Of a stretch of DNA of 64,000 nt, positions 46,048-58,900 are shown piece after piece. Origin of the DNA: Torymus aiolomorphi (taxonomy: Eukaryota; Arthropoda; Insecta; Hymenoptera; Torymidae); contig CM070875.1 of assembly GCA_036365515.1 (NCBI GenBank), forward strand, positions 93,347,628-93,411,627, given 5' to 3'. Numbering within the stretch: the stretch's first letter is position 1; every line of letters begins with the position of its first letter. Below the pieces are notes generated by a model. That model did not search any database and was not told the DNA's origin. It saw nothing but the letters and a program-made list of their open reading frames with translations. Position numbers and translations under genes: made by a program.

Positions 46048-49000
46048 TTATACAAATTTTCGTTTTTTTACAGGCTGTGTATCGTTTGCTTCGATTTCTG
46101 TTTGTGGTTCTTCGTCGCTCTCACTGTCCGAAAAAATAGGTGTAGGTCCTTCTTCATTTATTTCGACTTCCACGTTCTCTAACTCATCTACATTTTCGTC
46201 CAATGAAACCTGCAGCACATCGCTATTACTGCAGGTTTGCCCGTGACAATTTTTGCAGAAATCTGTGCATCGCAAGCCATGTTTTACACAGCCGCATGTC
46301 TTCTTGCATTTTTCTGTACATCTGCAGCTGATATTTTTTAAAATATTATCAGGGACCAAAGAACCTTCAACGTAGACTGGGGCCAAACAGTCTGTCTGCA
46401 TTTTCCACCCCCAATCTACCGGGTTCAATGGATTACCTAGCCACTGTTGGATTTGTAGATATGCTCTACATGAATGCACATTAGATGCAGACTCTGTTAG
46501 GGGTAAAGAAGCCAAATTAAAGGATATTTGTCGTGAGCATTTTTTAAAAATTGTGTACCTCAATTCATTCAAACACTTATGTTGTTCTTTTTTTTAGGAT
46601 TGTATAACGCTCTAATAACTTCCTGGCCGGTTGCTGTTAATTCTGCTTTTATGGCACTGCTTGAATAAAAAATTTTTACTTTATCTCTCAATTCACTATC
46701 GTTTTGCAATATTTTAAGAATTTTTCCTTTCCCCTGCTTATAAAAAGCTGATGTGGTATCACACCCAGAAAAAGCATGTATAAATGCCACAACATCCTTT
46801 AAATTTTTATGGATCAAAGAATCACAAAAAGAAAATTTTTCTGAGTCTTTATTCTTTCCGGGTTTTAAGAAATAAATAGAATTTTCTGGCGACGCCCTTT
46901 GTGTTAAAATTATCAAAATGTCGATATCTTCGGCAACTATGATTGTTGATTTTTGTGGCTCGCTGATTTCGAGTCCAGACTCCACAATAAGACAATCAGC
47001 ATCTTCGACAGCCTGCTTAGTTACAAATCCAGCATTTTCCAATTTACTTCTCAAAAACTGTATTAAGCGATTTTTATTTTTATCATTAGATAAAAATTTT
47101 TCTTGTGGAAACGTTGATGACATTGATAAATCAAAAATAATTTCTCTGCACTGCTGCCACATTTGTCGCCGTTGACGCTCTGCATTTTTTGTACTTGTTG
47201 CTTTGTTCTCCGGATATCCATCAAATACAACAATACTATTAGAGGCATAGTTCTTCTTAACGTAATTTACGTAGCTATCTAATATATTTTCAAATAAATC
47301 TTTTTGGCGCCACTGCACTTTATGCAATAAATAGCCTCCATCTACAACATGCCGGCAATTTTCGAGATTAATTTGAACATTTTCCGGCTCAAAGAAATCG
47401 TACAATTTAGACTTTTCTGTTTTTCGGAAATTGGAATTGTCGAATAAAGATAACGGAAAAGGCGCAAGTTCGTAAGCTAGATAATTTTTCAATTCATTAT
47501 CACCCTCCATGGCGACAGCAATTCTTTGAAATAAAAGAGTGGGATTGATGATCACTTCTTCATTTTTCAGCTTAATTGCTGTTACGTTTGAAAGCGGCAC
47601 TACTCTATTCTTTCTTTGATATTTAAAATTTTTGAAATACAATCCATAACTTTTTTCCATAATTTTATTACCAATTTCCAATGCTTCGTGGCAGTTTATT
47701 GTGTCATCAGCTTTACACCCAGAACTAATCGACATCAGTTTATCATTACATACAAATGGTTCGTACATCGAGAAAAATTTTAATAATTTATTTAAATCAT
47801 CTGTATCTCTAGATAGTCGAGAAGCTCTGGAGTCAACATGCTGTTCAGAAGTTGAAAAATTAATATTGCAAAACTTCTGCATTGATTCTGTTACATCAAT
47901 TAAAACGGGCATGGTTAATATCTATTTCGATAGTGTGCTGTCAGTAATGCCTCTTCCATGCGTTAATCCTCCACTAGTTTTCATACATCGCATCAGCATC
48001 TGTTCAATGGCCATGTCGGACCAAACACCCGAAAAAAATTTGTCTGTACGTCTAATTGTAAAATAACTATTTTGAACAAAGTTTTGATATTCTAATACAT
48101 CCATTCGCTCTTCTAACTCGTACATATCTTGCAAATATAACTGAGCGGATTTTGCATAGAGATAATGTCCGCTAGCATGGAAAAAAGGAAGCATTTTTCT
48201 TATGCTTTGTAAATGAAGGTCCCAATTGCCCGACCTTTCTGCTTCAATATACTGCTTTAACAATGTCACCATATTATAATACTGCAACCACAGTTTCGCA
48301 GTAGGACCATTCTTTGCAAAATTATTAATGTGTTCTTGAAATCTACGAAGAATGCAACAAAATTCTTCGTTTTCTAAATTGATTACTGTTTCATTGCCAA
48401 TATATTGTAAAATATTATTTATTATTTCAACCTCGTTTTCAGTAAAATTAAATGACGAAAGAATGATCATTCCCAACGCCAAATGAGCTAAAATATGCGC
48501 TCGCGAACGGCGCGGGCATAAGCATGTCCGTTTAAAATTTTATCTACAGAATTTTCTGCAAAAATCTCACAGAAAAGTTCTTTGATTCCACTTCCGTCCA
48601 TAATAAAACCAATAGAACCAATAAAAGACATGGCTAAATGAAAACCTCCAAGCCTTAGAATCACTGTCGACAATTCCTTACAACATTCAAGAATTTCTTT
48701 TGCTTTATAATACAAAGGCTGGTCGAATGTTGCAAAACAATGGGTTTGACTCATTGCTTTACATCTTCGATCAGCTTCATATAAAACTGTGTAAATCGTA
48801 TCGTATTGACTTGGTAGTGCAATTATAAAAGGTAAAAAATTAATTCTGCTCTCACTAGACGTTTTATGGTCAGTTATCGTTTGCATAAACCCATTCCAAC
48901 CTTCAAAATCAATATCGTATTTGCGCTTACCTACTAACCATAATAACTCGGTTGCTGATATTTTTATATCCAGAGACATTGAATGAACATTATTTAAATT

Positions 49001-49228
49001 TTTAACAGTAATTGATTCCATGCCTATATTAGAACGCTTTTGAAAAATTTGCAAATTTACTTTACCAAACGATCCTATAACATCAGCACTGGGAATTTTC
49101 TTTAGCCTGGGAACTGGTGTGCTACCAGTGACAGATGAACGTGGCGTTACAATTTCAATACCTCCCATCGCATGAAATGTATTTTTGCCGTCCAAGGTGT
49201 TTATGTTGTGGTCTGCATTATCAAATAC
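46048..49228 (-). pseudogene. Academ-like transposon protein with FEN1/XPG-type nuclease and Cys-rich finger
   Basis: Four frames are collinear. 49228-48488 carries an open start VFDNADHN, then DGKNTFHAMGGIEIVTP. 48482-47922 follows after a one-base shift. 47912-46569 is separated only by an in-frame TAG. 46572-46048 follows a shift in an A-run. The third frame has PIN/FEN-like acidic motifs in order: VVDGGYLL, VVFDGYPENK, EDADCLIVESG, VAEDIDILII and FSGCDTTSAF. The last frame has a dense cysteine cluster (CRCTEKCKKTCGC, CTDFCKNCHGQTC). This nuclease-plus-Cys-finger combination is reported for Academ elements; the assignment is from memory. It is 5'-truncated, and its start abuts a Helitron 3' end. 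Confidence 0.6.
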
Positions 49229-49251
49229 ATACTAATGTCTGCATTATCAAA
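49212..49251. repeat. 18-bp direct repeat at the Academ/Helitron junction
   Basis: TCTGCATTATCAAATACA occurs twice, about 22 bp apart. The first copy is the beginning of the Academ-like coding sequence. Confidence 0.6.
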
Positions 49252-49254
49252 TAC

Positions 49255-49797
<543 letters not shown>

Positions 49798-50055
49798 TAA
49801 TGTAAGTGTTGCGAATATTTTGTTGCCCAGAAAAATAAAGATTTTCTATTTTCCGTATAAAAAATTTTTATTTTGGGGGCGATGCAACGGTCCCAACCGA
49901 GCCTGTGCACCAAAGGCAACCGGGCGATCTCTCGTGTACGTGGCGTATGCGGTGGCATACAAAGCGTATGCGTGCGACGCTGAGTTCATATGCGAGCGCA
50001 CCAATACCCACGCGCGCACACGTACGTGCGCGCTCCCTCTTCTCGCCGCCGACAC

Positions 50056-50689
50056 TGTAATATAGCTAGCCATACGCCATCCCTACTCTTGGCGAGGCAT
50101 AAGTCTGCTATGCAGCACTTCTGCGAAGGGGATTTCCCACCCAAGTACAGCGGCACTATGAGTGGGAGACTATATGAGCAAAAGAGATGGATAGACCTCT
50201 GTCAGGTATAAAAGCCCACAGCACAGCACGGCGAGCACGCATTTGCTCACCGATAAGACAAGACACACGAGCTCTGTTCCGCCTTGCTTGCTCGCGTTAA
50301 CATTGTATTCTATGTACGTCAATAAAGTAAAATATATATAGCACTTATGCTTTCTTATTATAGAATCAATACCGCTATCACTCTCCACCCACCTACCCTT
50401 CTCCCAGGCTCGAACAGGCGGCTCGTCAGACCCTCCTGCATAGACCCACTCCTACCTTCACGGCTTAGAGGAAGGGCACTTCGGTCCCCGACCCTGCACC
50501 CGTACTTCCCTGGTATCGAACAGGCGGCTCGTCGAACCCACCTGCCTAGATACGTGCTCCCCCTTATCATATCCTTGCATTCGCTATCAAAATTTATAGC
50601 CTGCGTCGGAACGAACCACGTGCAGTAGAATTAGAGTCTTTCCTTTGAATATTTAATTCCCAAATTAAATTCAACTCGTGCACGTTACA
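50056..50689 (+). repeat. Possible LTR (TGTAA...TTACA)
   Basis: TG...CA ends with inverted TGTAA/TTACA, a TATAAAAG box at about 50207 and AATAAAG near 50321. Two copies of TCGAACAGGCGGCTCGTC lie downstream. No target duplication and no partner LTR are seen, so this is tentative. The flanks 49798-50055 and 50690-50880 contain nothing recognised. Confidence 0.35.
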
Positions 50690-52100
50690 AAAGTAGGTCC
50701 TGTTTTTCTCTATACCTTAATATAAGCAATGCATCCGAAATGTTTCAGTTGTTCTAAGTTAAGTTTGAGATTAGAGTTAAAGTTTTCTAAGGATAGCGTC
50801 ACATTATTCGAGCTGTGAGGAGTTCTATTATAGAAATAGACAGATGCGCTCAAGACTAAATCTCACATATTTTCAGACAAACGTGTAGTCATACATTAGA
50901 GCTCCTGTCCTTTTCTGAATCGTTTGGTTAAAACGTTCAGCAACGCCATTCTGCTCGGGTGTGTCAGGGCTAGCCAATTTCAATTCTGCTCCAAAACTTT
51001 CAAGGACTTCAAGCGTATATCCTCCTGTGAATTATGTACCTTGATCACACTGCAGATAACAGAATTTCGCGTCGTATCCCATTAGATTTCTCGAACTTTT
51101 TATAAATAACTGTAAACAGTAACCAGTTTCATTTTTATTTTTCATGAGGTATGCCATTGCGTTGTGAATGATCGTCAATGAAAACTGATATAAATCTATA
51201 GCCCCTAGGGTGTGATGCAGGACTAATCGAACCCATCGTATCGGCGTGAACAACTTGTAACGGCTTGTCTAGTCGAACTGAAAGGTAATCTGTTTAATTT
51301 AGCTACGATGCAAACTTCACAATCCAACACCGAATTATGAAAATTAACATCCTTTAAGCTTTTTATATGTGGATATTTCCATTAAAATTCTTTGAGTTTC
51401 TTTAAAGAGGCATGTCCCAATCTAACATGCCGTAACATAGCTTGGTTCGTATAGAGCAGATTTTTGTTCTCAATACTATCTGGTTCGCAATCCATCTTTT
51501 TACTATCAGACAATTCATTGAGATTACTTGTTTTTCTATCTCTCAATGTATTTTCGAAATTTGAATAGCCAGAAGATAACTCATTGCTTTCTGTTTCTAC
51601 ATCTGAGTTTGAATTATGATCCACTTGCATTAGTTCATCAAACTTATTATTTTCAATTTCAAGTTCGATTTCAGGCTGATTTTGTTCAACAGAAATTTTA
51701 CTTTTTACTGGGTACTCACGTTGCCTTGTGGTTATGTATGCAACAACCTTATTTGTTTTAAACTCACTGTGATCTTTTTCATTCAAGCTATTCGTGTTTA
51801 ATTCTATTATCCAATAATATTGTTCATATATACCAGCGATGAACGATTTATTTGGCACAGGATCAAAAATATCAATACGCGTATTATCTAAATAAATACC
51901 CAAACTTTTATCAACAAACTTTCTTAATGACAATAAATTTTCTGACAATGATTCAGCATAGATTACATTTTTCAAGCTTAGAAATGCGTCATCGTTAGTG
52001 TAACCAGATACGTTACCTACTCCCTCCGATTTTATAATCGCTGAGTCATTATCGTTCGCACATTTAATTTCATTTCTTTTGGTTTTGTCTAGAGTTTTTA

Positions 52101-52208
52101 AAAATCAATTTCGAGTTAGTCATGTGCTCTGTAGCAACCGAGTTAGCCAGAAAAAAAATCAATTTCGAGTTAGTCATGTGCTCTGTAGCAACCGAGTTAG
52201 CCAGAAAT
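52101..52208. repeat. 54-bp tandem duplication in the copia protease region
   Basis: Two identical 54-bp (18-codon) units covering the protease active-site segment (LANSVATEHMTNSK on the minus strand). Confidence 0.85.
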
Positions 52209-53116
52209 CTAATCAACGGATAATTATTGTATTGTTTCAAATAATCGAGCTCTTCGTGTGTGTGCAGTCCTACGTACTCATCTGTTTTTTGTTTTTGATT
52301 AGAGACATTGTGAGCTCTAGATTCTTGTATTTTATTATTCGCCCTATTAGGTCTGCCTCTTCCTCACGAAGTCCTCGAGTTCGGCCTTTATCTAACTTAG
52401 ATTTTTTTTTTTTTTGACTCGCTATTATCTGACACATTATAATTTTTGCATTTCATTCCTCAACTGTGTCTGCCACGCTTGCCACCACGAGAAGAATTTG
52501 AAAATTCATACCTTTACTGACCCACGTTTTCCTGCAGAATCTTTTCCAGCTGTTCTCCTGTATATAGACCATCCGCACGGACGTGGCCTTCGTAGCACTT
52601 ACTCTGCAAGCACATCTTCCCTTTCCTCAAACATTCATTCCAATAGTACCCTTTATTACCGCACTTGGAGAAGAGCACTCCTGGATGTGGCACGTGGTAG
52701 GTGCTGGCTCCAGCTGTGTTGTCATTGGGCTTTATAGGTTCTTTGGATTCTTCTCGAGCTGCTTCTTGCTGTACAATATAATCTTTAAGTTGATCGGTTG
52801 TCAACAATTTTCTAGTAGCATTTTTGTTAATAAATTGCGTTTTAAAAAGAGTGAATCCCTTATTTCTACTTCGGACAACTTAGGCGTATTTGGCAGTTTA
52901 TTGTATTTTCGAACTATATCATCAAACTTATCCCAAAAGTCAGAAGCTTTTTTTTTCTATGCGGATTATATTTAATACTCTGCAACTGTTTTTTCAATAT
53001 GACGATAGTTACACTAGACTCATTTTATTTTATATTTTAATTTTTCTCAATAATTGAAGTGGGTCACGAATATTAGTAACTTTAGAATGATACGACATAT
53101 CAATTCTATTTATAAG

Positions 53117-53359
53117 TGTTAGAATATGAGTACATTTATATCAGAGAGATAGAATAAGAGAGATAGTAGCGCCACCTTACATAAGAATAGGTAAGCGTAT
53201 GATAAGAGCGAGCGGGAGCAGCACTCGGCTGTCATGAGTGTCATCCTCCGTCGTGAACGGTTGTAAGAGAGAGAGAGCTGTACTTGAGTTTCTAATAAAC
53301 GTTGTTACTGTTCGATTTGAGAGTGGTTTATTTGAAGAAACCCTGTTTGATTTTTAACA
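53117..53359 (+). mobile_element. Copia-type solo LTR
   Basis: It is 243 bp, begins TGTTAGAATATGAG and ends TTTTTAACA. It is flanked by perfect 5-bp target duplication ATAAG (53112-53116 and 53360-53364). It contains an AATAAA signal and a short GA run. It is unlike the LTR of the host copia element. Confidence 0.85.
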
Positions 53360-54240
53360 ATAAGAATATCACGAATATATACATTATACTTTTTTTCAAC
53401 TTAGCTTTGTCTTAATCTTGAGCTGGTAAAACAAAGGGATCAATTACACATAAAAAATCACAAATAGTCACTTGGAAGGTTAAATAATCCATAACAGAAT
53501 CCACATCCAACTTAGGAGTTTATTTGTATTCTCTGCGAAAGGCATTTTCTCTATTGGTTACTTCAATCTGAATTTTCTCAATGCAATTCGTAGACTTCTT
53601 ATTTAACTCCCCTCGAACCACTTGAGATATATAAATGTTTACTCATATTTTCAGACCCATCATTCAGACTTGTTACCATTTTATTTTTCGTCCAATCAAG
53701 CTGCACTGACCTTTGATGATTCCCGTTCCTGATACTCATCCTGCTTTCAGGTTCTCATCTTCCAACTTACTAATCTGATCGCCACATCATGCTTAAATTC
53801 CAAAATTATTTTAGCAGTTTCATATATCTTTTTCTAATTTTTCGAGCTTACTCATGATATCTGAAAAAAAAAATAATTGAAGTATTAAAATTTTACGAGA
53901 TTTCAAGATATTCATTTTCAAATTTAACTGTCCTCGGTGTCTGATGGATTTTAAACAGTTTCAAACCCAGTTTAATGTTTTTATTTGATTTAACAACTGG
54001 GGAGGATTTATTACCTTCCAATTTTAATTTAAAATCATTGTCAGAGCTGATCATATTAAATCGGACTGCTCGGCCGGCCATCGTGAGACTCTTGTTTTTC
54101 CTTATCATCCAGCTTTGAGGACTGAGTCTCCTTGTGCTGGCTCAAGAAAGACTCGAACTCCGAAACCACCTCTTCGGTTCATATCCTTCGAACTTCTTTC
54201 CTCACAGACAGCAGTGTTTCCTCTTCAATCGTTGAATTAT

Positions 54241-55620
54241 CTGTGATTGACGATTTAATTTTATAAATAAACAGCTATTCCTTAACGAACAATAATCAAA
54301 GAATAGTGTTTGAAAGCAATAATTCAATTAACGAACACAATTAAAGGACAGTGCTTGATCACATACAGCAATATTGTATTATAGCAAATGCTCCAATAAT
54401 GAACAACAATTAAAGGAAGACTGCTCATTGCTTTATTAAACTGTGATATAACAGTACACACAATGTAGCTGCGACAACAGACGCTACACAGTATGTACCA
54501 GCCAACACCGAATTTGAAACTGATTTTTTTATATGTAGATAGCTATTCAATTTTTATATGTACATATTTATTTAATGGGCATTCAATGCAAGCTTTCACC
54601 TATTTCACATTTTGTCCTTCCAGACGTCACGATAAATACATTCTCGATTTCGCTCCGGATGTCGCACACAGATGTTCTCTTCTTGAGTTAGCAGTTTGAG
54701 ATTTCTCTCATCTACATAAAATCAATCAGTTAACTGTTTCAATTTTCAAACTATTAATTTTCTAACCATTTATAAAACTAGATTTTCAAACTATTAATTT
54801 ATCGAACTAAATTTTCAAACTATTAATTGCAATTATTTTAATGTCAATCATACTGATTCATAGTTTGATATTCCGTTACCAATTGTCGATATGTCAGCAG
54901 CGCGTCGAAACACATTCCGAGCGTCTTATACATATTTACGTATTTATGCGCGACGCGGCCGCGATCGCAGTCAAACCATAGTGAGAGCGACCCCCACCAT
55001 CAGGCCTAGCTAACGCAGACGTCAATGTCGTCCGTGTCTCTCCGTCTCTCTCGCTCTCCCTAAATGCGTGGCATATCCCCTTGCCGTATCAATGGCTTTC
55101 GTGCGTTTCCGCGTATTTCCACACACTACACGGACGTGCCGCCATCCTCAAAGCGAGAGGATTTTGCCTTACGCCTGCCGCTCGCGCACCGCTCACGCTC
55201 GTACCTATTCCTTTTGCCCGGCCGGCGCGCTGATTCTCTGAATTTCGTAACGCGTGTGCTTTGCTCACGTGAACTGTGTGCGACGTTTATGCCCGGAAAA
55301 TGAACACAATTTTCTTCACACTCGCGGTCGCGCACTTTTATAAGATCTTATTTTTCAAACTTACCCTTTGACTTGGGTGTTTCAAAAACCTTCCTATTCG
55401 TGCTGTTGGACATTGCCGAGCTTCTCCATGAACCTCAGGCTGAAAACCTCCCAACACTCGAACTGAAGAAACCACCGCTATTCTCTGCTGCAGGTCTGCC
55501 CTCCCGTGTTCTCGAGATATTCTTGTGTCGTAAATCCAACTAATACTTGAGCACTTAACTCGCGAGTTATTTCATCCACACAGAGAATCCAGCTAAGTCT
55601 CAACGCGCAGTGGAAGCGTG
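54241..55620 (-). other. Copia leader and gag start region
   Basis: Near 55415 a short frame (MSNSTNRKVFETPKSKG) meets a GTAAGT donor-like site, which may be a spliced gag start. The rest is non-coding, with three ATTTTCAAACTATTAAT repeats near 54740-54830. Confidence 0.3.
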
Positions 55621-55634
55621 CTGGGCCTATAACC
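55621..55634 (-). promoter_or_regulatory. Copia primer binding site
   Basis: The minus strand reads GGTTATAGGCCCAG right after the LTR CA end. This resembles the copia site that pairs with an internal (half) initiator Met tRNA. Confidence 0.65.
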
Positions 55635-56035
55635 TGTTGACACATTTATGCAGGATATTTTGTTCGACGAAAAAAATGTGTACACTGAATTTATATAAAT
55701 TATCTTTATTCAATAACTCGGACTTATCCTTAATTAATATTACACGGGTTATTCGGACTTATTGTTAATCTATAGTTAGTAACTAATACAAAAGACACGA
55801 GCGCGATACAACGTGTTACTCGGACGAACGTTCAAGGTGAAGAGAAACGGCGCTGGCACGAGCGCGGATACAGTGCTCGCCGTAGCGCCGCCGGCAGCAT
55901 CGCTGTCCGCCACTGAGACACAGGAGTGGGGGCACGGAGGCCCAACATATAACACACATACCTACGTACGCTTAGGCTTGAGACCGTCTCCTGCATATAC
56001 TATCGAAGTCTGCTCGCCTATACTCTACATGAACA
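55635..56035 (-). repeat. Copia 5' LTR
   Basis: On the minus strand it starts TGTTCATGTAGAG and ends ATGTGTCAACA (TGTT...AACA). It is 401 bp, with an AATAAAG signal near its end. Confidence 0.65.
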
Positions 56036-56214
56036 TTTTATTTATTTATTAAAATAAGATATTAAACCTTAAGAATATAGAGTTTTACCTCAATAAATTA
56101 CTTTGTTTTCAAAGATAATAAGCAACATAATATATTTTTTCTAAGAAGCTAGTGAGTTAAGTCGACCCGACGGAGGCGAGGATTAGAAATCAAAATTTCA
56201 TTAGAAAAGGCAAC

Positions 56215-56246
56215 GTTTCGTTGGCTTGGTCTGCTAACCTCTTCAG
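56215..56246 (-). ncRNA. Hammerhead ribozyme core motif, PLE-C left end
   Basis: The minus strand reads CTGAAGAG (fits CUGANGA), stem II GTTAGC/GCCAAC with one mismatch, then GAAAC. Confidence 0.5.
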
Positions 56247-56494
56247 GCAACAATTTTTTATTAAACAGAAAAAAACAATTAATACAATGTAATTAATAGA
56301 AACTAAAAACACTCGCGTAATACAATAATTAATACCTGAAATTATAACGTGTGTTACGTAGTACACATGAAGTCGATGTTAACGCAAAACATGAGATTGG
56401 TCAGTATTTATAGTATACACAGTAAAGGGTTGGTGTCTGTGTTTACAAACAAAACGCAGATACATGTAGAAAGAAAAATCAAACGACAACAAAT

Positions 56495-58837
56495 TTAATT
56501 TAAAAGTCTCAATAAAGGAAAATAAGACGTATTTAAAAATTTAACGTCTTCTTTCTTATTTATGTTATTACTGTTGCACTTAATGTGGATTATTTCTGAC
56601 AATATACGTTTTTTGTAATTAGCTTCCTGATCTAGAATTTTGGTATTGTCCCAGTCAAAATCATGGAGAAATTTATTCCTATGTTGTGGAACTACTGATT
56701 CTATGTTGTTATTTTTTTGATGTTCGTTAATTCTGATTTTTATTGTACGTTTAGTTTCTCCTACATATGACGCAGGACACGATTTACAAAAGAACTTATA
56801 AACTACGTTGGTCTTATCCCACTTTTTTGTAGGGTCTTTACCTAATTTTATTACAGAACTTAGACTCTTATTAACAAGAGGCAAAACACGGAAGTTATAA
56901 GGTTTGAGAATAGTTACAATTTTTTCAAAAATGTCATTGAACGGTAATGAAATATGGGATACAAATTCGTTTTGTACAATATTGTCTTTTTGGTTGTTCT
57001 CATATTTAATTTTGTAAAATGTTTTGTATGCATATTGTTTGATGAATCTCCGAGGGTAATTATTATTTTTGAGTAATGTAGTAACAATATTTAGATTTTT
57101 CCTATGAAATTTTTTATTTGATAATAAAATTGCTCTGTCAACAAGGTTGTACACAATATTGATCTTCTGTTGTGGTGGATGATAGCAATGATAATTAATA
57201 AGTCTGCCGGAAGAAGTGGGTTTATTATACCAATCTGTAATAATCGTATTATTATGGTGGATTAAAAGAATATCTAGAAAATTGATTTTTTTGTCCTGTT
57301 CTAATTCACAAGTAAATTGTAACTTGTTATTATAGGAATTGAACGTATTTATTACGGTATTGATATGTTTTTTGTCGATACACATAATCGTGTCATCAAC
57401 GTAGCGGAAATAAAAAAGTGGAAGAATATCATGGTTTTCTTTCAAAATTTTTAGACAGTCAGTTTCCAAATCGTCCATCACAATATCTGCAAATAATGGC
57501 GATATCGGGGAACCCATAGGTGTACCATCAATTTGTCTATAAAATTTGTTATTGAATGAAAAAAAGGTATTCGAAAATAGAAATTTTATACATGTAATAA
57601 TTTCGTTGAATGGGATTTTGCATATATTATGTATGGAATCAAATCTTCGATCTATACTGTCTAATACTAGTTGTAGTGGAATGTTTGTAAATAGAGAAAT
57701 AACGTCTAAAGAGAGTAATACATAGTCATCAGGTATGATAACTGAATTTAATTTTTGTTTCAAATGAAAACTGTTATCGATATGCGACTCTGGGATTTTT
57801 ATGAACGATTTGATTTCATTGTAAATAATTTTAGCTAAAAAGTGGCTCGGACTATTGACTAATGAGATTATGGGACGGAATGGTATATCTTTTTTATGTA
57901 TTTTTGGAAGACCGTAACATTTTGCCAGTGTAGTATTTGAACAAGAGAGAGAGTTATTATGAAACTTTGTGCGCAAATAGTTATTATTATTTAAGTTCTT
58001 AAGAATCGTCGACGTGTCAGATTGTAATTATTTTAGGGGATTCTTTTTAATATTTTCGTAAACAGTTGTGTCAGATAGTAACAAGTGCATTTTTGAGTTG
58101 TATTCAGTCTTGCTTAAGCAGACGGTGACATTTCCCTTGTCAGAAGTTGTAAACCATATATCTGGATTATTTTTAATAAACTTTTTTGTATTAGTTAATT
58201 TCCTTTTAAACATTTTTTCTTGTGGCTTTTCATGTTTTTGTTTCATAAACGCTGTTGTTAGATTTGATACAATTCTTTCCCTGATTTCGGATTGTTTTGA
58301 TGTCGATAATTCAGAACTCATTAAACTAAACTCAACATTTTTAACTGTGTCTACGATGTCTTTTTTATCACACCTTTTGTTGATACTAAATTTTGGTCCT
58401 AATGAGACTACGTCTATTATGTCGTCAGGTATATGTACCTCTGTCAAGTTTTTGAATAATTGTTCTTTTGATGTGGTATTCTTCGCTTGTAATTTTTGTT
58501 TTTTCGATATACATTCAAATTTTTTAATTAAATTTTTGTTGTGTTTTTCTCTAATCAATTTGGCTTTTTTGTTAGTATATGTAAAGAAATTATTAATAGT
58601 TAAATGATCAATGTTGAGTTCAGAAATTAGGTTTTTAAGAGAAGATAATGATTTGTTTAAAAAATTCATATGAAAATTGATATCACGGATTTCCAGATTT
58701 AAAAGTTTAAAGGAGATATGTTTTTCCATATCAACGAGTCTTAGTTTGCAAAATTCACTGTGAAACGAAAAAGTACGAAAACACTTACTTAAATTTAACA
58801 TATGTTGAGGAAAGATGTTGTTGGATCTGCACCTCAA
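56495..58837 (-). pseudogene. PLE-C left copy: RT and GIY-YIG endonuclease with one stop
   Basis: The N-terminal frame (58837-58028, 269 residues) and the RT/EN frame are in register. They are separated by a single TAA at about 58025-58027, where the sister copy has Lys. RT motifs LLSLDVISLFTNIP, GTPMGSPISPLF and FRYVDDTIMCI and the GIY-YIG block (VYKFFCKSCPASYVGETKR, KIRINEHQ) are intact. The total would be about 780 residues. The first Met is at 58837, and the initiation context upstream is not verified. Confidence 0.9.
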
Positions 58838-58900
58838 AAGAAACCAGCGTTGCGGAATTGATACGGCGAGTTGATAGTTTAAATTAATCCATCGTTTCAG

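Larger units (their letters stand above)
50880..54110 (-). pseudogene. Copia gag-protease-integrase remnant
   Basis: In order: gag-like pieces (54108-53893; KSTNCIEKIQIEVTNRENAF near 53580; FWDKFDDIVRKYNKL near 52920), a decayed CCHC knuckle (SKCGNKGYYWNEC near 52670), and the protease segment near 52200, where the expected Asp-Ser-Gly reads NSV. A 197-residue frame (51975-51382) with VIYAESLSENLLSLRK and pre-integrase RLGHASLKKLKEF follows. Then come integrase fragments (51253-50900) in broken frames. Many stops and shifts make it long dead. Confidence 0.7.
50880..56035 (-). mobile_element. Copia-type LTR retrotransposon, 3'-truncated
   Basis: The 5' LTR (55635-56035), primer binding site (55621-55634), leader, gag and part of pol up to the integrase are present on the minus strand. 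RT, RNase H and the 3' LTR are missing beyond about 50880. A different copia solo LTR is inserted at 53117-53359. The leader-side stretch 54240-55300 has no preserved ORF. Confidence 0.75.

Noticed and set aside
50056..50689. Assigning the TGTAA...TTACA sequence as the 3' LTR of the neighbouring copia element
   Set aside because: Its promoter and polyadenylation signals point the other way and it does not resemble the copia LTR at 55635-56035.
58068..58607. Plus-strand 179-residue frame
   Set aside because: Antisense of the PLE-C N-terminal region.
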